DNA of 64,000 nt from Stutzerimonas nitrititolerans (GTDB lineage Bacteria; Pseudomonadota; Gammaproteobacteria; Pseudomonadales; Pseudomonadaceae). Position 1 is the first letter of the stretch. Every line of letters starts with the position of its first letter. The DNA is taken from assembly GCF_003696285.1 (NCBI RefSeq), contig NZ_RFFL01000001.1:248001-312000 (forward strand), given 5' to 3'. The position numbers and the translations under genes are program-made. Shown piece by piece: positions 22,043-31,720 of this stretch. The notes below the pieces were generated by a model. It was not told the origin of the DNA and ran no database searches. It saw nothing but the letters and a program-made list of their open reading frames with translations.

Positions 22043-24502
22043 ATGACGCAGGAATCCAATCTCCCCAGTCCCGACGACATCGCCACCTTTCGTGAAAACA
22101 TTCTGCGCAAGCTGACCTACGCGATTGGCAAGGACGCCGGGCACGCTTCCCAGCTCGACTGGTACGAGGCGGTCGCATTGGCAACCCGCGACCGGATGAT
22201 CGACAGATGGATGGACCGGACCCGCGAGACCTATCGGCAGAATGGCAAGCGGGTCTATTACCTGTCGCTGGAGTTTCTGATCGGTCGCTTGCTGACCGAC
22301 AGCCTGAGCAATCTCGGACTGCTGGATATCGCCCGTGAGGCACTGGCCGAGCTGGGTGTGGACTTCGACCAGATCCGCCTACAGGAGCCGGATGCGGCGC
22401 TGGGCAACGGCGGGCTTGGCCGCCTGGCCGCCTGTTTCATGGAAAGCATGGCCACGCTGGGCATCGCCGCCTATGGCTATGGCATTCGCTACGACCACGG
22501 GCTGTTCCGCCAGGCCATCGTCGATGGCTGGCAACACGAGCAGACCGAAACCTGGCTGAATTTCGGCAACCCCTGGGAGTTCGAGCGGGCCGAGGTCAGC
22601 TACCTGATCGGTTTCGGTGGTCATGTCACGGCGCTGCCCCGTGCCGGTGACGAACAGGCGCTGTCGCAGCATTTCTGGCACTGGGCCGAAGGGGTACGGG
22701 CCATCGCGTACGACACGCCGACGGTCGGCTGGCGCGGCAGCAGCGTGAACACCCTGCGCCTGTGGCGCGCGCGGGCCGAGGCGGATTTTCACCTGGAGCG
22801 CTTCAACGCCGGCGACCATATCGGCGCGGTGGCCGAAGAGGCGCGCGCCGAGAGCATCTCGCGCGTGCTCTACCCGGCGGACAGCACCGAGGCGGGCCAG
22901 GAACTGCGCCTGCGCCAGGAATACTTCTTCGTGGCGGCTTCCCTGCAGGATCTCTTGCGGCGTCATCTCGATCAGCATCAGAGCGTGCTGAGCCTGCCCG
23001 AATACAACGCCATCCAGCTCAACGACACCCATCCGGCGATTGCCGTGGCCGAGCTGATGCGCCTGCTGGTGGATGTGCACGACGTTCCCTGGGAGAAGGC
23101 CTGGGCGTTGACGGTCGCGACCCTGTCCTACACCAACCACACGCTGCTGCCCGAAGCCCTGGAAACCTGGCCGGTGGGCCTGATGGAGCGCCTGCTGCCG
23201 CGGCACATGCAGATCATCTACCTGATCAACGCGCAGCACTTGGACAGCCTGCGCGCGCGCGACATCAACGATGCCCGCCTGCTGCGCTCGGTGTCGCTGA
23301 TCGAAGAGGATCATGGCCGCCGGGTGCGCATGGGCAACCTGGCCTTTCTCGGCTCCCACTGTGTCAACGGCGTCTCGGCGCTGCATACCCAACTAATGCG
23401 CGAGACGGTGTTCACCGACCTGCATCGGCTGTACCCGCAGCGCATCAGCAACAAGACCAACGGCATCACCTTCCGTCGCTGGCTGTACCAGGCCAACCCG
23501 TCGCTCACCCGGCTGCTGGTGGAACATGTCGGCGAAGAGCTGCTGGACGCCCCGGAAACCCGCTTGCGGGAGCTGGAGCCTTTCGCCGAGCAGGCGGAGT
23601 TTCGCCGACGATTCGCCGAGCAGCGGTTGGCCAACAAGGAATTGCTGGCCGGTCTGATTCAGGAACGTGTGGGTATCCGTGTCGATCCGCATGCGCTGTT
23701 CGACGTGCACGTCAAACGCATCCACGAATACAAGCGACAACTGCTCAATCTGCTGCACACCGTCGCGCTGTACCAGGCCATTCGCGCCGATCCGGGCGGC
23801 GACTGGGTGCCACGGGTGAAGATCTTCGCCGGCAAGGCGGCGGCCAGCTACCACACCGCCAAGCTGATCATCAAACTGACCAACGACATCGCCCGCACCA
23901 TCAATGACGACCCGACGGTGCGCGACCTGCTCAAGGTGGTGTTCCTGCCCAACTACAACGTCAGTCTGGCCGAGCGCATCATTCCGGCGGCCGACCTGTC
24001 CGAGCAGATCTCCACCGCCGGGCTGGAGGCCTCCGGCACCAGCAACATGAAGTTCGCCCTCAACGGCGCCCTGACCATCGGCACCCTGGATGGTGCCAAC
24101 GTGGAAATGAGCGAACAGATCGGCCTGGAGCACATGTTTATCTTCGGCATGACCGCCCAGGAAGTGGAGGCACGCAAGCAGGCTGGCGAATACAACGCCG
24201 AGGCGACCATCTACCAGTCGCCTCGGCTCAACGAGGTGCTCATGGCCATTCGCAACGGGGCATTCTCCGCCGATGACCCGGGGCGTTACACCGCCCTGAT
24301 CGATGGCATCACCTGGCATGACACCTTCATGGTCTGCGCGGATTTCGAGGCCTACTGGCAGGCACAACGGGAGGTCGAGAAACGCTGGCGCGATCCGGCT
24401 CGCTGGTGGCGTTCGGCGGTGCTGAATACCGCCCGCACCGGCTGGTTTTCCTCGGACCGGACCATCCGCGAATACGCCGAGGAGATCTGGAAGGTCATGT
24501 GA
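22043..24502 (+). CDS. glgP: Glycogen/starch/alpha-glucan phosphorylase
   Basis: PLP enzyme releasing glucose 1-phosphate from glycogen or maltodextrins. The 819-residue product shows [72 protein letters not shown] and the PLP site [14 protein letters not shown] with Lys670. The start at [12 protein letters not shown] follows a GAGG site; the open frame upstream lacks family similarity. It stands alone here, without glgB, glgX or glgA beside it. Confidence 0.94.
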   Translation: MTQESNLPSPDDIATFRENILRKLTYAIGKDAGHASQLDWYEAVALATRDRMIDRWMDRTRETYRQNGKRVYYLSLEFLIGRLLTDSLSNLGLLDIAREALAELGVDFDQIRLQEPDAALGNGGLGRLAACFMESMATLGIAAYGYGIRYDHGLFRQAIVDGWQHEQTETWLNFGNPWEFERAEVSYLIGFGGHVTALPRAGDEQALSQHFWHWAEGVRAIAYDTPTVGWRGSSVNTLRLWRARAEADFHLERFNAGDHIGAVAEEARAESISRVLYPADSTEAGQELRLRQEYFFVAASLQDLLRRHLDQHQSVLSLPEYNAIQLNDTHPAIAVAELMRLLVDVHDVPWEKAWALTVATLSYTNHTLLPEALETWPVGLMERLLPRHMQIIYLINAQHLDSLRARDINDARLLRSVSLIEEDHGRRVRMGNLAFLGSHCVNGVSALHTQLMRETVFTDLHRLYPQRISNKTNGITFRRWLYQANPSLTRLLVEHVGEELLDAPETRLRELEPFAEQAEFRRRFAEQRLANKELLAGLIQERVGIRVDPHALFDVHVKRIHEYKRQLLNLLHTVALYQAIRADPGGDWVPRVKIFAGKAAASYHTAKLIIKLTNDIARTINDDPTVRDLLKVVFLPNYNVSLAERIIPAADLSEQISTAGLEASGTSNMKFALNGALTIGTLDGANVEMSEQIGLEHMFIFGMTAQEVEARKQAGEYNAEATIYQSPRLNEVLMAIRNGAFSADDPGRYTALIDGITWHDTFMVCADFEAYWQAQREVEKRWRDPARWWRSAVLNTARTGWFSSDRTIREYAEEIWKVM

Positions 24503-24710
24503 GTCGCACAGCGGCGCTCATCGGCACGCTCGCCCTGCATGCGGGGCGCCGGTTTGCTCGCGATCGCTGCAACAGCGCGGCTTGCAGCGAAACCGGACGG
24601 GCCCTGGCCGTTTCGCTGAACTCTGCGGCAAGTGGGCCGGTCTGAGGGAAGGTCAGTTTCTCCATGGCCTGCTAAACTGCGCGGGTTTTTTCCTCTCCCG
24701 GAGTCATTCC

Positions 24711-25721
24711 ATGTCACGCGTAACCCTGAGCCGCTACCTGATCGAGCAGACTCGCAGCAACAACACCCCTGCGGATTTGCGCTTCCTCATCGAGGTGGTG
24801 GCGCGGGCGTGCAAGGCAATCAGCCACCAGGTGTCCAAGGGCGCGCTGGGCGGCGTGCTCGGCAGCGCCGAGAGCGAGAACGTGCAGGGCGAGGTGCAGA
24901 AGAAACTGGACGTGCTGTCCAACGAGATCCTGCTCGAAGCCAACGAGTGGGGCGGTCACCTGGCCGGCATGGCCTCCGAGGAAATGGACAACGCCTACCA
25001 GATCCCCGGCAAGTACCCCAAGGGCGCCTACCTGCTGGTGTTCGACCCGCTGGACGGCTCCTCCAACATCGACGTGAACGTGTCGGTCGGCACCATCTTC
25101 TCGGTGCTGCGCTGCCCCGGCGAATGTTTCTCCCAGAACGATGCCCTCGGCGAAGAGGCCTTCCTCCAGCCCGGCACCAAGCAGGTCGCCGCCGGTTATG
25201 CCATCTACGGTCCACAGACCATGCTGATGCTGACGCTCGGCAACGGCGTGATGGGCTTCACCCTGGATCGCGAACTGGGCAGCTTCGTGCTCACCCACGA
25301 CAACATTCGCGTGCCGCACAGCACCGCCGAATTCGCCATCAACATGTCCAACCAGCGCCACTGGGAAGAGCCGGTGCGTCGCTACGTCAGCGAACTGCTG
25401 GCCGGCGAGGAAGGCCCGCTGGGCAAGAACTACAACATGCGCTGGATCGCCTCGATGGTGGCCGACGTGCACCGCATCCTCACCCGTGGCGGTCTGTTCA
25501 TGTACCCCTGGGATGCGCGCGAGCCGGAGAAGCCCGGCAAGCTGCGCCTGATGTACGAGGCCAACCCCATGTCCTTCATCATCGAGCAGGCCGGCGGCGC
25601 CGCTACCAACGGCCGGCAGCGCATCCTCGATATCCAGCCGACCTCGCTGCACCAGCGCGTACCGGTGTTCCTCGGCTCGCGCGAAGAGGTCGAGCGCGTC
25701 ACCGGTTACCACGGGGGCTGA
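24711..25721 (+). CDS. fbp: Fructose-1,6-bisphosphatase class I
   Basis: Gluconeogenic enzyme converting fructose 1,6-bisphosphate to fructose 6-phosphate. The 336-residue protein has the metal site [13 protein letters not shown] (Asp about 112), a [14 protein letters not shown] segment and the sugar-binding GGLFMYPWD and [14 protein letters not shown]. The ATG at 24711 follows a TCCCGGAG leader. The preceding 208-bp gap holds no gene. The order fbp, DUF924, small lipoprotein, lipocalin matches, from memory, PA5110-PA5107. Confidence 0.95.
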   Translation: MSRVTLSRYLIEQTRSNNTPADLRFLIEVVARACKAISHQVSKGALGGVLGSAESENVQGEVQKKLDVLSNEILLEANEWGGHLAGMASEEMDNAYQIPGKYPKGAYLLVFDPLDGSSNIDVNVSVGTIFSVLRCPGECFSQNDALGEEAFLQPGTKQVAAGYAIYGPQTMLMLTLGNGVMGFTLDRELGSFVLTHDNIRVPHSTAEFAINMSNQRHWEEPVRRYVSELLAGEEGPLGKNYNMRWIASMVADVHRILTRGGLFMYPWDAREPEKPGKLRLMYEANPMSFIIEQAGGAATNGRQRILDIQPTSLHQRVPVFLGSREEVERVTGYHGG

Positions 25722-25724
25722 GCG

Positions 25725-26327
25725 ATGCAGGCGCCCTGGCAGCAACTGCTGGACTGGTGGTTCGGCCAGGGCGGCACGGCGCGGGACATCGTCGAGGAGA
25801 AGCACGGGCTGTGGTTCGGCTACAAGCCCGAGCAGGATGACGAGGTGCGCCAGCGCTTCGGCGACCTCTGCCAGCAGGCGCTCGCAGGTGGCCTGCAACA
25901 ATGGGCCGACGCTGCGCAAGGCTGGCTGGCGCTGACCCTGCTGCTCGACCAGCTACCGCGCATGATCCACCGTGGCACGCCGCTGGCCTTTGCCGGAGAC
26001 GCGCGTGCGCAGCAACTGGTGCGCGATGGCCTGGAGCGGGGGCGGGATGAGTCGCTCGCGCCCATCGAGCGGGTCTTCATCTACCTGGTGCTGGAGCATG
26101 CCGAGAATCTGCAGAGCCAGGATCTGGCCGTGGCGCGGTTCGCCGAGCTGCGCGATCTCGCCGAGGAGGAGGGCCGGCCAGCCTTCGAGGGATTCCTCGA
26201 TTTCGCCGAGCGCCACCGCGACGTGATCGCCCGCTTCGGACGCTTTCCCCATCGCAATGCGATTCTCGGACGCGCTTCGAGCGAAGCCGAGCGCACCTTT
26301 CTCGCCCAGCCAGGGTCAGGTTTCTAG
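25725..26327 (+). CDS. DUF924 family protein
   Basis: A 200-residue soluble helical protein. The pattern LDWWFGQ at the start, LALTLLLDQLPRMIHRGTP, then FIYLVLEHAENLQSQD and HRDVIARFGRFPHRNAILGR is the DUF924 signature, a TPR-like fold of unknown function. It starts three bases after the fbp stop, so the two are probably cotranscribed. A link to sugar phosphate metabolism is only suggested by that. Confidence 0.85.
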   Translation: MQAPWQQLLDWWFGQGGTARDIVEEKHGLWFGYKPEQDDEVRQRFGDLCQQALAGGLQQWADAAQGWLALTLLLDQLPRMIHRGTPLAFAGDARAQQLVRDGLERGRDESLAPIERVFIYLVLEHAENLQSQDLAVARFAELRDLAEEEGRPAFEGFLDFAERHRDVIARFGRFPHRNAILGRASSEAERTFLAQPGSGF

Positions 26328-26426
26328 AACCTGCAGGCCTCGGCGGAACCCTTCGCTGCATCGGTCCCCTAATCCATGACAACGGCGTGATCTGCAAGGT
26401 CAGGCACTGAATATCGGAGGTTCTCT

Positions 26427-26681
26427 ATGTCGTTGCGTTTTCCAGCATTGCTTGCCGGTCTGTTGATGCTGACGGGTTGCAATCCCGTCACCCAGGAAAA
26501 CTTCGCCAAGCTGGAAGCCGGCATGTCGCGCCAGCAGGTGGAAGAACTGCTCGGCAAGCCGGGCGAATGTGCCGGGGCGCTGGGTATGTCCAGCTGTACC
26601 TGGGGGCAGAAGAACCGCTTCATCAGCATTCAGTTCGCCGGGGACAAGGTCATGATGTTTTCCGGCCAGGGCCTGAAATAA
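26427..26681 (+). CDS. Small SmpA/OmlA-like lipoprotein
   Basis: An 84-residue lipoprotein: signal ending LLMLTGC, then a compact domain with EAGMSRQQVEELLGKPGEC, the helix-turn pattern seen in BamE/SmpA-like folds. It is too short to be BamE itself. A cysteine pair (GECAGALGMSSC) may form a disulfide. A GGAGG site lies upstream. It is 29 bp before the lipocalin gene and 99 bp after DUF924. Location is probably the outer membrane; function unknown. Confidence 0.78.
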   Translation: MSLRFPALLAGLLMLTGCNPVTQENFAKLEAGMSRQQVEELLGKPGECAGALGMSSCTWGQKNRFISIQFAGDKVMMFSGQGLK

Positions 26682-26710
26682 GTCAGCGTCTCGAGACAGG
26701 AGAGAGAACC

Positions 26711-27253
26711 ATGCGTATCGCAGCAGCTCTGTTCAGTGCCTTATTGCTGGCCGGGTGCGCCAGCTCCAACGCAGTCGATGCACCACGGACGGTAGGTGAC
26801 GTCGATCTGCAGCGCTATCAGGGCACCTGGTACGAACAGGCGCGTCTGCCGATGTTCTTCCAGCGCGACTGCGTGCGCTCCGAGGCGCGTTACCGGCTGC
26901 AGGACGAGGGTCGCGTCGAGGTGGTCAACCGCTGCGAAACGGCAAGCGGCGAGTGGAAGGAAGCCAGGGGCGAGGCGGTGCCGCAGCAGCCGGGCCGCAC
27001 CGACAAGCTCTGGGTGCGCTTCGATAACTGGTTCAGCAATCTTTTCCCCGGCTTGAGCAAGGGCCATTACTGGGTGCTCTATCTGGATGACGACTACAGC
27101 GTCGCGCTGGTCGGCAGTCCGGATCGCGACTACCTCTGGTTGCTGTCGCGCGAGGAGCGAATCGACTCGGCGACGCGCGAACGGCTGCTCGACGAGGCGC
27201 ACAGGCGTGGCTACGACACCGATGAGCTGATCTGGCGCGGCGAGGCTCGCTGA
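26711..27253 (+). CDS. blc: Outer membrane lipoprotein, lipocalin Blc
   Basis: Bacterial lipocalin of 180 residues, thought to carry lysophospholipids or fatty acids in the periplasm. The lipobox is LLAGC after a short signal. The lipocalin signature GTWYEQARLPMFFQRDC is followed by barrel strands (VEVVNRCETASGEWKEARGE, KGHYWVLYLDDDYSVALVG) and LWLLSRE. A cysteine pair is conserved. It overlaps nothing but abuts the converging DUF2141 gene with no gap. Confidence 0.92.
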   Translation: MRIAAALFSALLLAGCASSNAVDAPRTVGDVDLQRYQGTWYEQARLPMFFQRDCVRSEARYRLQDEGRVEVVNRCETASGEWKEARGEAVPQQPGRTDKLWVRFDNWFSNLFPGLSKGHYWVLYLDDDYSVALVGSPDRDYLWLLSREERIDSATRERLLDEAHRRGYDTDELIWRGEAR

Positions 27254-27715
27254 TTACCGCTCCGTTTCGTCCGCAGCGCGCTGGGCGGCACCCCGCTGGC
27301 GCAGTTCGATCGACACCAGGCTAGCGGCCTCGCCATGTTCGAAGGCACACCCCGAGGGCGCGGGTTTGCCCTTGAACAGGCGCGGGTTGCTGGAGAATCC
27401 CACCGGCTCGGTTGGCAGGCCTCGGGGCGTGAGGTCGAGCCGGCCATTGGCGTTCACGTCGACGAACAGTTGCACCGCATAGCGTCCGGGCGGGACATCA
27501 TGGAAAACGAGCGCCTCCCGAGAACCGCTCATCCGCTGCAAGGGCGCGTCCCAGCGCGTCGCGTCGGCTGAATGCAGCTCGGCATGCAGCACACTCTGGG
27601 CGACATTCTCGACCTGCAACCGGATATCCGCCGCCTGCGCTGCAGCTACGCCGGTCGTCACAAGGCCGGCAAAGAGCCATGTGCGCGTTACATTCTGATT
27701 TACATGCTGTGGCAT
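27254..27715 (-). CDS. DUF2141 family secreted protein
   Basis: A 153-residue protein with a signal peptide (FAGLVTTGVAAAQA) and one beta-sandwich domain. Blocks such as VFHDVPPGRYAVQLFVDVNANGRLDL and GLPTEPVGFSSNP match DUF2141. The aspartate/asparagine pattern in DVNANGRLD resembles a calcium loop. It is divergent from the darA-like gene, with only 32 bp between start codons. DUF2141 proteins are sometimes found beside lipid or carotenoid genes; a link to the neighbouring locus is unproven. Confidence 0.8.
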   Translation of the reverse strand: MPQHVNQNVTRTWLFAGLVTTGVAAAQAADIRLQVENVAQSVLHAELHSADATRWDAPLQRMSGSREALVFHDVPPGRYAVQLFVDVNANGRLDLTPRGLPTEPVGFSSNPRLFKGKPAPSGCAFEHGEAASLVSIELRQRGAAQRAADETER

Positions 27716-27747
27716 AATCGCGACCATTTTCGGTGACTGAAGTTTCG

Positions 27748-28662
27748 ATGCGCCAGGTATTGGTCGTTCACTATTCGCAAACGGGGCAGCTCGGCCGGCT
27801 GGTGCAGTCCGTCTGTGCGCCGCTGCTGGCGCGTGACGATGTGCAGCTGGACTTCCTCGCCGTGCAGCCGGCCACACCTTATCCCTTTCCCTGGCCGTTC
27901 CTCACCTTTTTCAGCATCTTCCCCGAAACCGTGCTGATGCGCCCCGAGCCACTGCAGCCGTTGCAGGTGGATGCGAACAAGCGCTACGACCTGGTGATTC
28001 TCGCGTACCAGGTCTGGTTCCTCTCGCCGTCGCGGCCTATCACCAGCTTCCTCGCCTCGCCGGAAGCGGCGCGGCTGCTGCGGGGTACGCCGGTGGTGAC
28101 GCTGATCGGCTGCCGCAACATGTGGCTGATGGCCCAGGAAAAGCTCAAGGCACGCCTCGATGCGCTGGGTGCGCGGCTGCTGGACAACATCGTGCTGACC
28201 GATGCATGCGGCAGCGCGGCGAGCTTCCTGGCTACGCCGCTGTGGATGTTCACCGGTCGCCAGCAGCCCTTCGCCTGGTTGCCCAAGGCGGGCATCAGCG
28301 AGGCCGAGATCGCCGGTGCGCAGCGCTTCGGCGTGGCCATCGGCGAGCGCCTGGCGCAAGGCGGCCCTATCGAACAGCCGATGCTGCGTGGCCTGGGCGC
28401 GGTGCGCATCGATGAAAAACTGATCGCCAGCGAGCGCGTCGGCACCCGCAGTTTCAAGGCCTGGGGCACGCTGCTGGCGGCGCTCGGCCCGCAGCACAGC
28501 CTGCGCCGGCGTGCCGGGCTGATCGTCTATATCGTCTTTCTGCTGAGCCTGATCCTCACCGTGGTGCCGGTCACCGCATTGCTGAAAAAGCTGCTTAGCC
28601 CCCTGACCCGCGCCCGAATCCAGCGGGAAAAAGCCTATTTTGCTGCGCCGTCCGGCGAGTAA
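27748..28662 (+). CDS. DarA-like dialkylresorcinol condensing enzyme
   Basis: A 304-residue protein that opens with MRQVLVVHYSQTGQLGRLV, the characteristic start of the DarA family, which has a flavodoxin/NAD(P)H-quinone-reductase-like fold. DarA works with DarB and is proposed to be the aromatase in 2,5-dialkylresorcinol formation. A C-terminal membrane helix (LIVYIVFLLSLILTVVPVT, about 255-275) suggests attachment to the inner membrane. A GTG five codons upstream could also start translation. A -10-like CATAAT lies at 27713-27718. First gene of a four-gene plus-strand operon. Confidence 0.82.
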   Translation: MRQVLVVHYSQTGQLGRLVQSVCAPLLARDDVQLDFLAVQPATPYPFPWPFLTFFSIFPETVLMRPEPLQPLQVDANKRYDLVILAYQVWFLSPSRPITSFLASPEAARLLRGTPVVTLIGCRNMWLMAQEKLKARLDALGARLLDNIVLTDACGSAASFLATPLWMFTGRQQPFAWLPKAGISEAEIAGAQRFGVAIGERLAQGGPIEQPMLRGLGAVRIDEKLIASERVGTRSFKAWGTLLAALGPQHSLRRRAGLIVYIVFLLSLILTVVPVTALLKKLLSPLTRARIQREKAYFAAPSGE

Positions 28663-28680
28663 CGTTTCGAGGACCGTCCC

Positions 28681-29838
28681 GTGGCCAAGCCCGTCTACAT
28701 CAATCGCATCAGCGCCTGCCTGCCGCACGACCCGGTGGACAACGAGCAGATGGAAGCACGCCTCGGTCAGGTCGGCGACCGTCCCTCACGGGCGCGTTCC
28801 ATCGTCCTGCGCCGCAATGGCATTCGCCAGCGCCACTACGTGATCGATCCGGCCACCGGCGAGCCGAGCATGACCAACGCGCAGCTGTCCGCTGAGGCCG
28901 TTCGCGGTCTGGCCAGCCCCGCCGAGCTTGAAGAACTGCAGTGCCTGGTGGCCGCCACCTCCTCGCCGGACCAGACTCTGCCCGGCCATGCAGTGATGGT
29001 GCACGGCGAACTGGGCAATCCGCCCTGCGAGGTGGTGACCACCGCGGGCATCTGCCTGTGCGGTGTCAGCGCGCTGAAATACGCCTGGCTCAACGTGGCC
29101 AGCGGCGAGAGCCGCAACGCCGTGGCCTGCGGCTCGGAAGTCGCCTCGGCGCTGATGCAGGCGCGCAACTTCAGCGCCGAGATCGACAGCGCCGCCGAAG
29201 AGCTGGAGCGCCGCCCGGAACTGGCCTTCGAGAAGGATTTCCTGCGCTGGATGCTCTCCGACGGCGCCGGCGCGGTCTGGCTGGAAGACCGCCCCAACCC
29301 CGAGGGCCTGAGCCTGCGCATCGACTGGATCGATATCCTGTCCTTCGCTGATCGCTTTCCGGCCTGCATGTACGGCGGTGCGGACAGGCAGGGCGAGGGC
29401 CTGGTCGGCTGGAGCCGCATGGACGTCGAGGAACGCAACCGCCGCTCGGTGATGGCCATCAAGCAGGACGTCAAGCTGCTCAACGAGAACATCGTCCAGG
29501 TCACCGTCGAGGAGGCGCTGCAACGCATTCGCCGCCGTCGCGAAATGCGCGCCGAGGACATCGACTGGTTCCTGCCGCACTATTCCTCGGAATTCTTCCG
29601 CGACCGTCTGGCCGAAGGCCTGGCCCGCATCGACTTCGCCATTCCCCAGCAGCGCTGGTTCACCAACCTGACGCGCAAGGGCAATACCGGCGCCGCCTCC
29701 TTCTTCATCATGCTCGACGAGCTGTTCCACAGCGGCCAGCTCCGTGCCGGCCAGCGCCTGCTCGGCTACGTGCCGGAAAGTGGCCGCTTCTCCAGCGCCT
29801 TCCTGCACATGACCGTGGTTGCACCCGATGAGGCTTGA
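28681..29838 (+). CDS. DarB-like ketosynthase III
   Basis: A 385-residue FabH-type enzyme closely resembling DarB, which joins two beta-ketoacyl chains head to head to make the resorcinol ring. Recognisable blocks: VYINRISACLPHDPVDNEQM, SSPDQTLPGHAVMVHG, FEKDFLRWMLSDGAGAVWL and PESGRFSSAFLHM. The triad is visible: Cys125 in TAGICLCG, His in FLPHYSSEFF and Asn in KGNTGAASFF. Starts at a GTG 18 bp after darA. A second cysteine two residues from the catalytic one is unusual. Confidence 0.86.
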   Translation: MAKPVYINRISACLPHDPVDNEQMEARLGQVGDRPSRARSIVLRRNGIRQRHYVIDPATGEPSMTNAQLSAEAVRGLASPAELEELQCLVAATSSPDQTLPGHAVMVHGELGNPPCEVVTTAGICLCGVSALKYAWLNVASGESRNAVACGSEVASALMQARNFSAEIDSAAEELERRPELAFEKDFLRWMLSDGAGAVWLEDRPNPEGLSLRIDWIDILSFADRFPACMYGGADRQGEGLVGWSRMDVEERNRRSVMAIKQDVKLLNENIVQVTVEEALQRIRRRREMRAEDIDWFLPHYSSEFFRDRLAEGLARIDFAIPQQRWFTNLTRKGNTGAASFFIMLDELFHSGQLRAGQRLLGYVPESGRFSSAFLHMTVVAPDEA

Positions 29839-30238
29839 CGAGGTCCCGCAGGACCCCGACAGCAGCTACGGCGGCCACAGCAAGCTGCTCTACGCCGTGG
29901 ACGAACAGGGCCGTTACCGGGGTACCCAGAGCGCTGGTTGGGAGCCCGAGTCCTACGCCACGCAACTGGCCGTGGCGCAGCTCGAAGAGCAGGAAGCCCA
30001 GGCCCTGGCCGAGTGGCGCAGTGGCCAGGCCTCGCCGCTGAAATGCCTGATGTACCGCTACCGGCTCGATGAGCCGGCGCTGGCGCAGATAACCGGCTTC
30101 TGGCAATGGCGCATCCGCCGGCATTTCCGCCCGACCATCTATCGCCGTTTGACTACCAAGCAGCTGACGCGCTACGCCGAGGCCTTCGGCCTGGACGTCG
30201 CCGAACTGATCCGCTACCAGCAGGAGTTGCCGCGATGA
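29828..30238 (+). CDS. Unknown 136-residue protein of the dar-like operon
   Basis: I do not recognise a family. The protein is soluble, with no signal or membrane helix. The first part is polar (SSYGGHSKLLYAVDEQGRY), the middle is Gln/Glu/Ala-rich helix (LAVAQLEEQEAQALAEW), and the end looks like a helix-turn-helix (LAQITGFWQWRIRRHFRP then LTTKQLTRYAEAFGLDV). It overlaps darB by 11 bp and the next gene by ATGA, so expression is tightly tied to them. It could be a regulator or a structural partner of the BtrH-like protein. Confidence 0.65.
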   Translation: MRLDEVPQDPDSSYGGHSKLLYAVDEQGRYRGTQSAGWEPESYATQLAVAQLEEQEAQALAEWRSGQASPLKCLMYRYRLDEPALAQITGFWQWRIRRHFRPTIYRRLTTKQLTRYAEAFGLDVAELIRYQQELPR

Positions 30239-31230
30239 GCGCCTTCCAGCACCGCCAGAGCGCCCATTGTGAAAGCGGGGTGATGGCCAACCTGCTGACC
30301 CATGCTGGCCTGCCCATGAGCGAGCCGATGGCCTTCGGCCTGGCCTCGGGGCTGGCGTTCGCCTATCTGCCCATCGTCAAGCTCGGCGGCATGCCGCTGA
30401 TCGCCTACCGGATGCCGCCGAAACACATCATCAGGACGCTGAGCAAGCGCCTCGGCGCGCGCCTGCACACGGCCACCTTCCGTCAGCCGGAACAGGGCCG
30501 ACTGGCGCTGGACCGCGCCCTGGCCGAGGGGCGCCTGGCCGGGTTGCAGAGCTCGGTGTTCTGGCTGCCGTACTTTCCGCCGGAGATGCGCTTTCACTTC
30601 AACGCGCACAACCTGCTGGCCTATGGTCGCGATGGCGACGACTACCTGCTCAGCGACCCGGTTTTCGAGGAACCGGTGCGCTGCGCCAGCGCTGACCTGC
30701 AGAAGGCGCGCTTCGCCAAGGGTGCGCTGGCCGCCAAGGGGCTGATGTACTGGCTCGAAGATGTGCCACCGGAACAGGACTGGGATCGCCTGGTGCGCCA
30801 GAGCCTGGTGTCCACCACGCGCATCCTCGACGGCATGCCACTGCCCTGGATCGGCATTCGCGGCATCCATCACCTGGCCGCGCAGATCCGCAAGCTCGAT
30901 CCGGCCCAGGCGAAATACAACCGGCTCTACCTCACCCATATCGTGCGCATGCAGGAGGAGATCGGCACCGGCGGTGCGGGTTTCCGCTTCATGTACGCCA
31001 GCTTCCTGCAGGAATCCGGCACGCTGCTGGGCGATCCGGCACTCAATGACATGGCTACGCAACTGACCCGCATCGGCGACGACTGGCGCCAGTTCGCCTC
31101 GGCCTGCGTGCGCCAGTCACGCAACAAGCAGGGCGACGGCGATTTTGCCGGCATCGCCGCGATGCTGGACGCCATCGCCACGCAGGAGCGCGAACTGGTA
31201 CGGCGGTTGGCCGGCTGGGCCAGACGCTGA
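30235..31230 (+). CDS. BtrH/DUF4872-domain protein, possible acyl-ACP transferase
   Basis: A 331-residue protein. The N-terminal domain matches BtrH: HCESGVMANLLTHAGLPMSE then FGLASGLAFAYLPIVKLGG. This has a C39-like papain fold with likely catalytic Cys12 and a His in HFNAHNLLAYGRDGDDYLLSD. The C-terminal half (about 180-331) resembles DUF4872. BtrH of butirosin biosynthesis transfers an acyl group from an acyl carrier protein to an amine. By analogy this protein could move the acyl or resorcinol product to an acceptor; that is inference. Last gene of the plus operon. Confidence 0.72.
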   Translation: MSAFQHRQSAHCESGVMANLLTHAGLPMSEPMAFGLASGLAFAYLPIVKLGGMPLIAYRMPPKHIIRTLSKRLGARLHTATFRQPEQGRLALDRALAEGRLAGLQSSVFWLPYFPPEMRFHFNAHNLLAYGRDGDDYLLSDPVFEEPVRCASADLQKARFAKGALAAKGLMYWLEDVPPEQDWDRLVRQSLVSTTRILDGMPLPWIGIRGIHHLAAQIRKLDPAQAKYNRLYLTHIVRMQEEIGTGGAGFRFMYASFLQESGTLLGDPALNDMATQLTRIGDDWRQFASACVRQSRNKQGDGDFAGIAAMLDAIATQERELVRRLAGWARR

Positions 31231-31238
31231 CCCGCCCT

Positions 31239-31720
31239 CGTAGGGCCGAACTTGTTCGGCCATGGCACCATGCGCCCCACCTGCAGGGCCGAATGCATGG
31301 TTATGTCCCAGGACGTGTTGCTGGAGCAACCCTGCTTTGTGGGAGCGGACTTGTCCGCGAATCGATGCTCGGGCATCGGTGTGGCTCCGTTCGCGGCTAA
31401 GGCCCCTCCCACGATGGCCGCGTGCACGAGTACTCGCAACAACTAACGGGAACATGGCCGAACAAGTTCGGCCCTATATGGACGTCGAGTCAGTTGTAGG
31501 TCGGGTTAGCCGAAGGCGTAACCCGCCAATTCGAAGGCGTAATCCAACGTTCGAGACATCATCCGGGTGTAATGCCTTGGCATTTCTTGCGTCTGGCCGT
31601 TCGTCATCGGGTCGGTGAGGCGTGACCCGGCCTACCAGACTGGCGGGTTGGGTCAGGGGCTTGCAGGGCCGAATTTATTCGGCCACGGATACAAAGCCAG
31701 CCGAACAGGTTCGGCCTTAC
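31239..31720. repeat. Cluster of degenerate twin-hairpin copies between converging operons
   Basis: The 486-bp gap has no credible gene. It holds at least four halves of the element seen at 4801: around 31239-31265 (tagggccgaacttgttcgg), 31453-31478 (ggccgaacaagttcggcc), 31662-31685 (gggccgaatttattcggcc) and 31699-31718 (ccgaacaggttcggcctta). Between them lies a different palindromic motif, gtaggtcgggtta / taacccgcc near 31496-31530, with a partial inverse copy at about 31615-31636. This looks like repeated insertion and decay of small elements. Confidence 0.75.
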
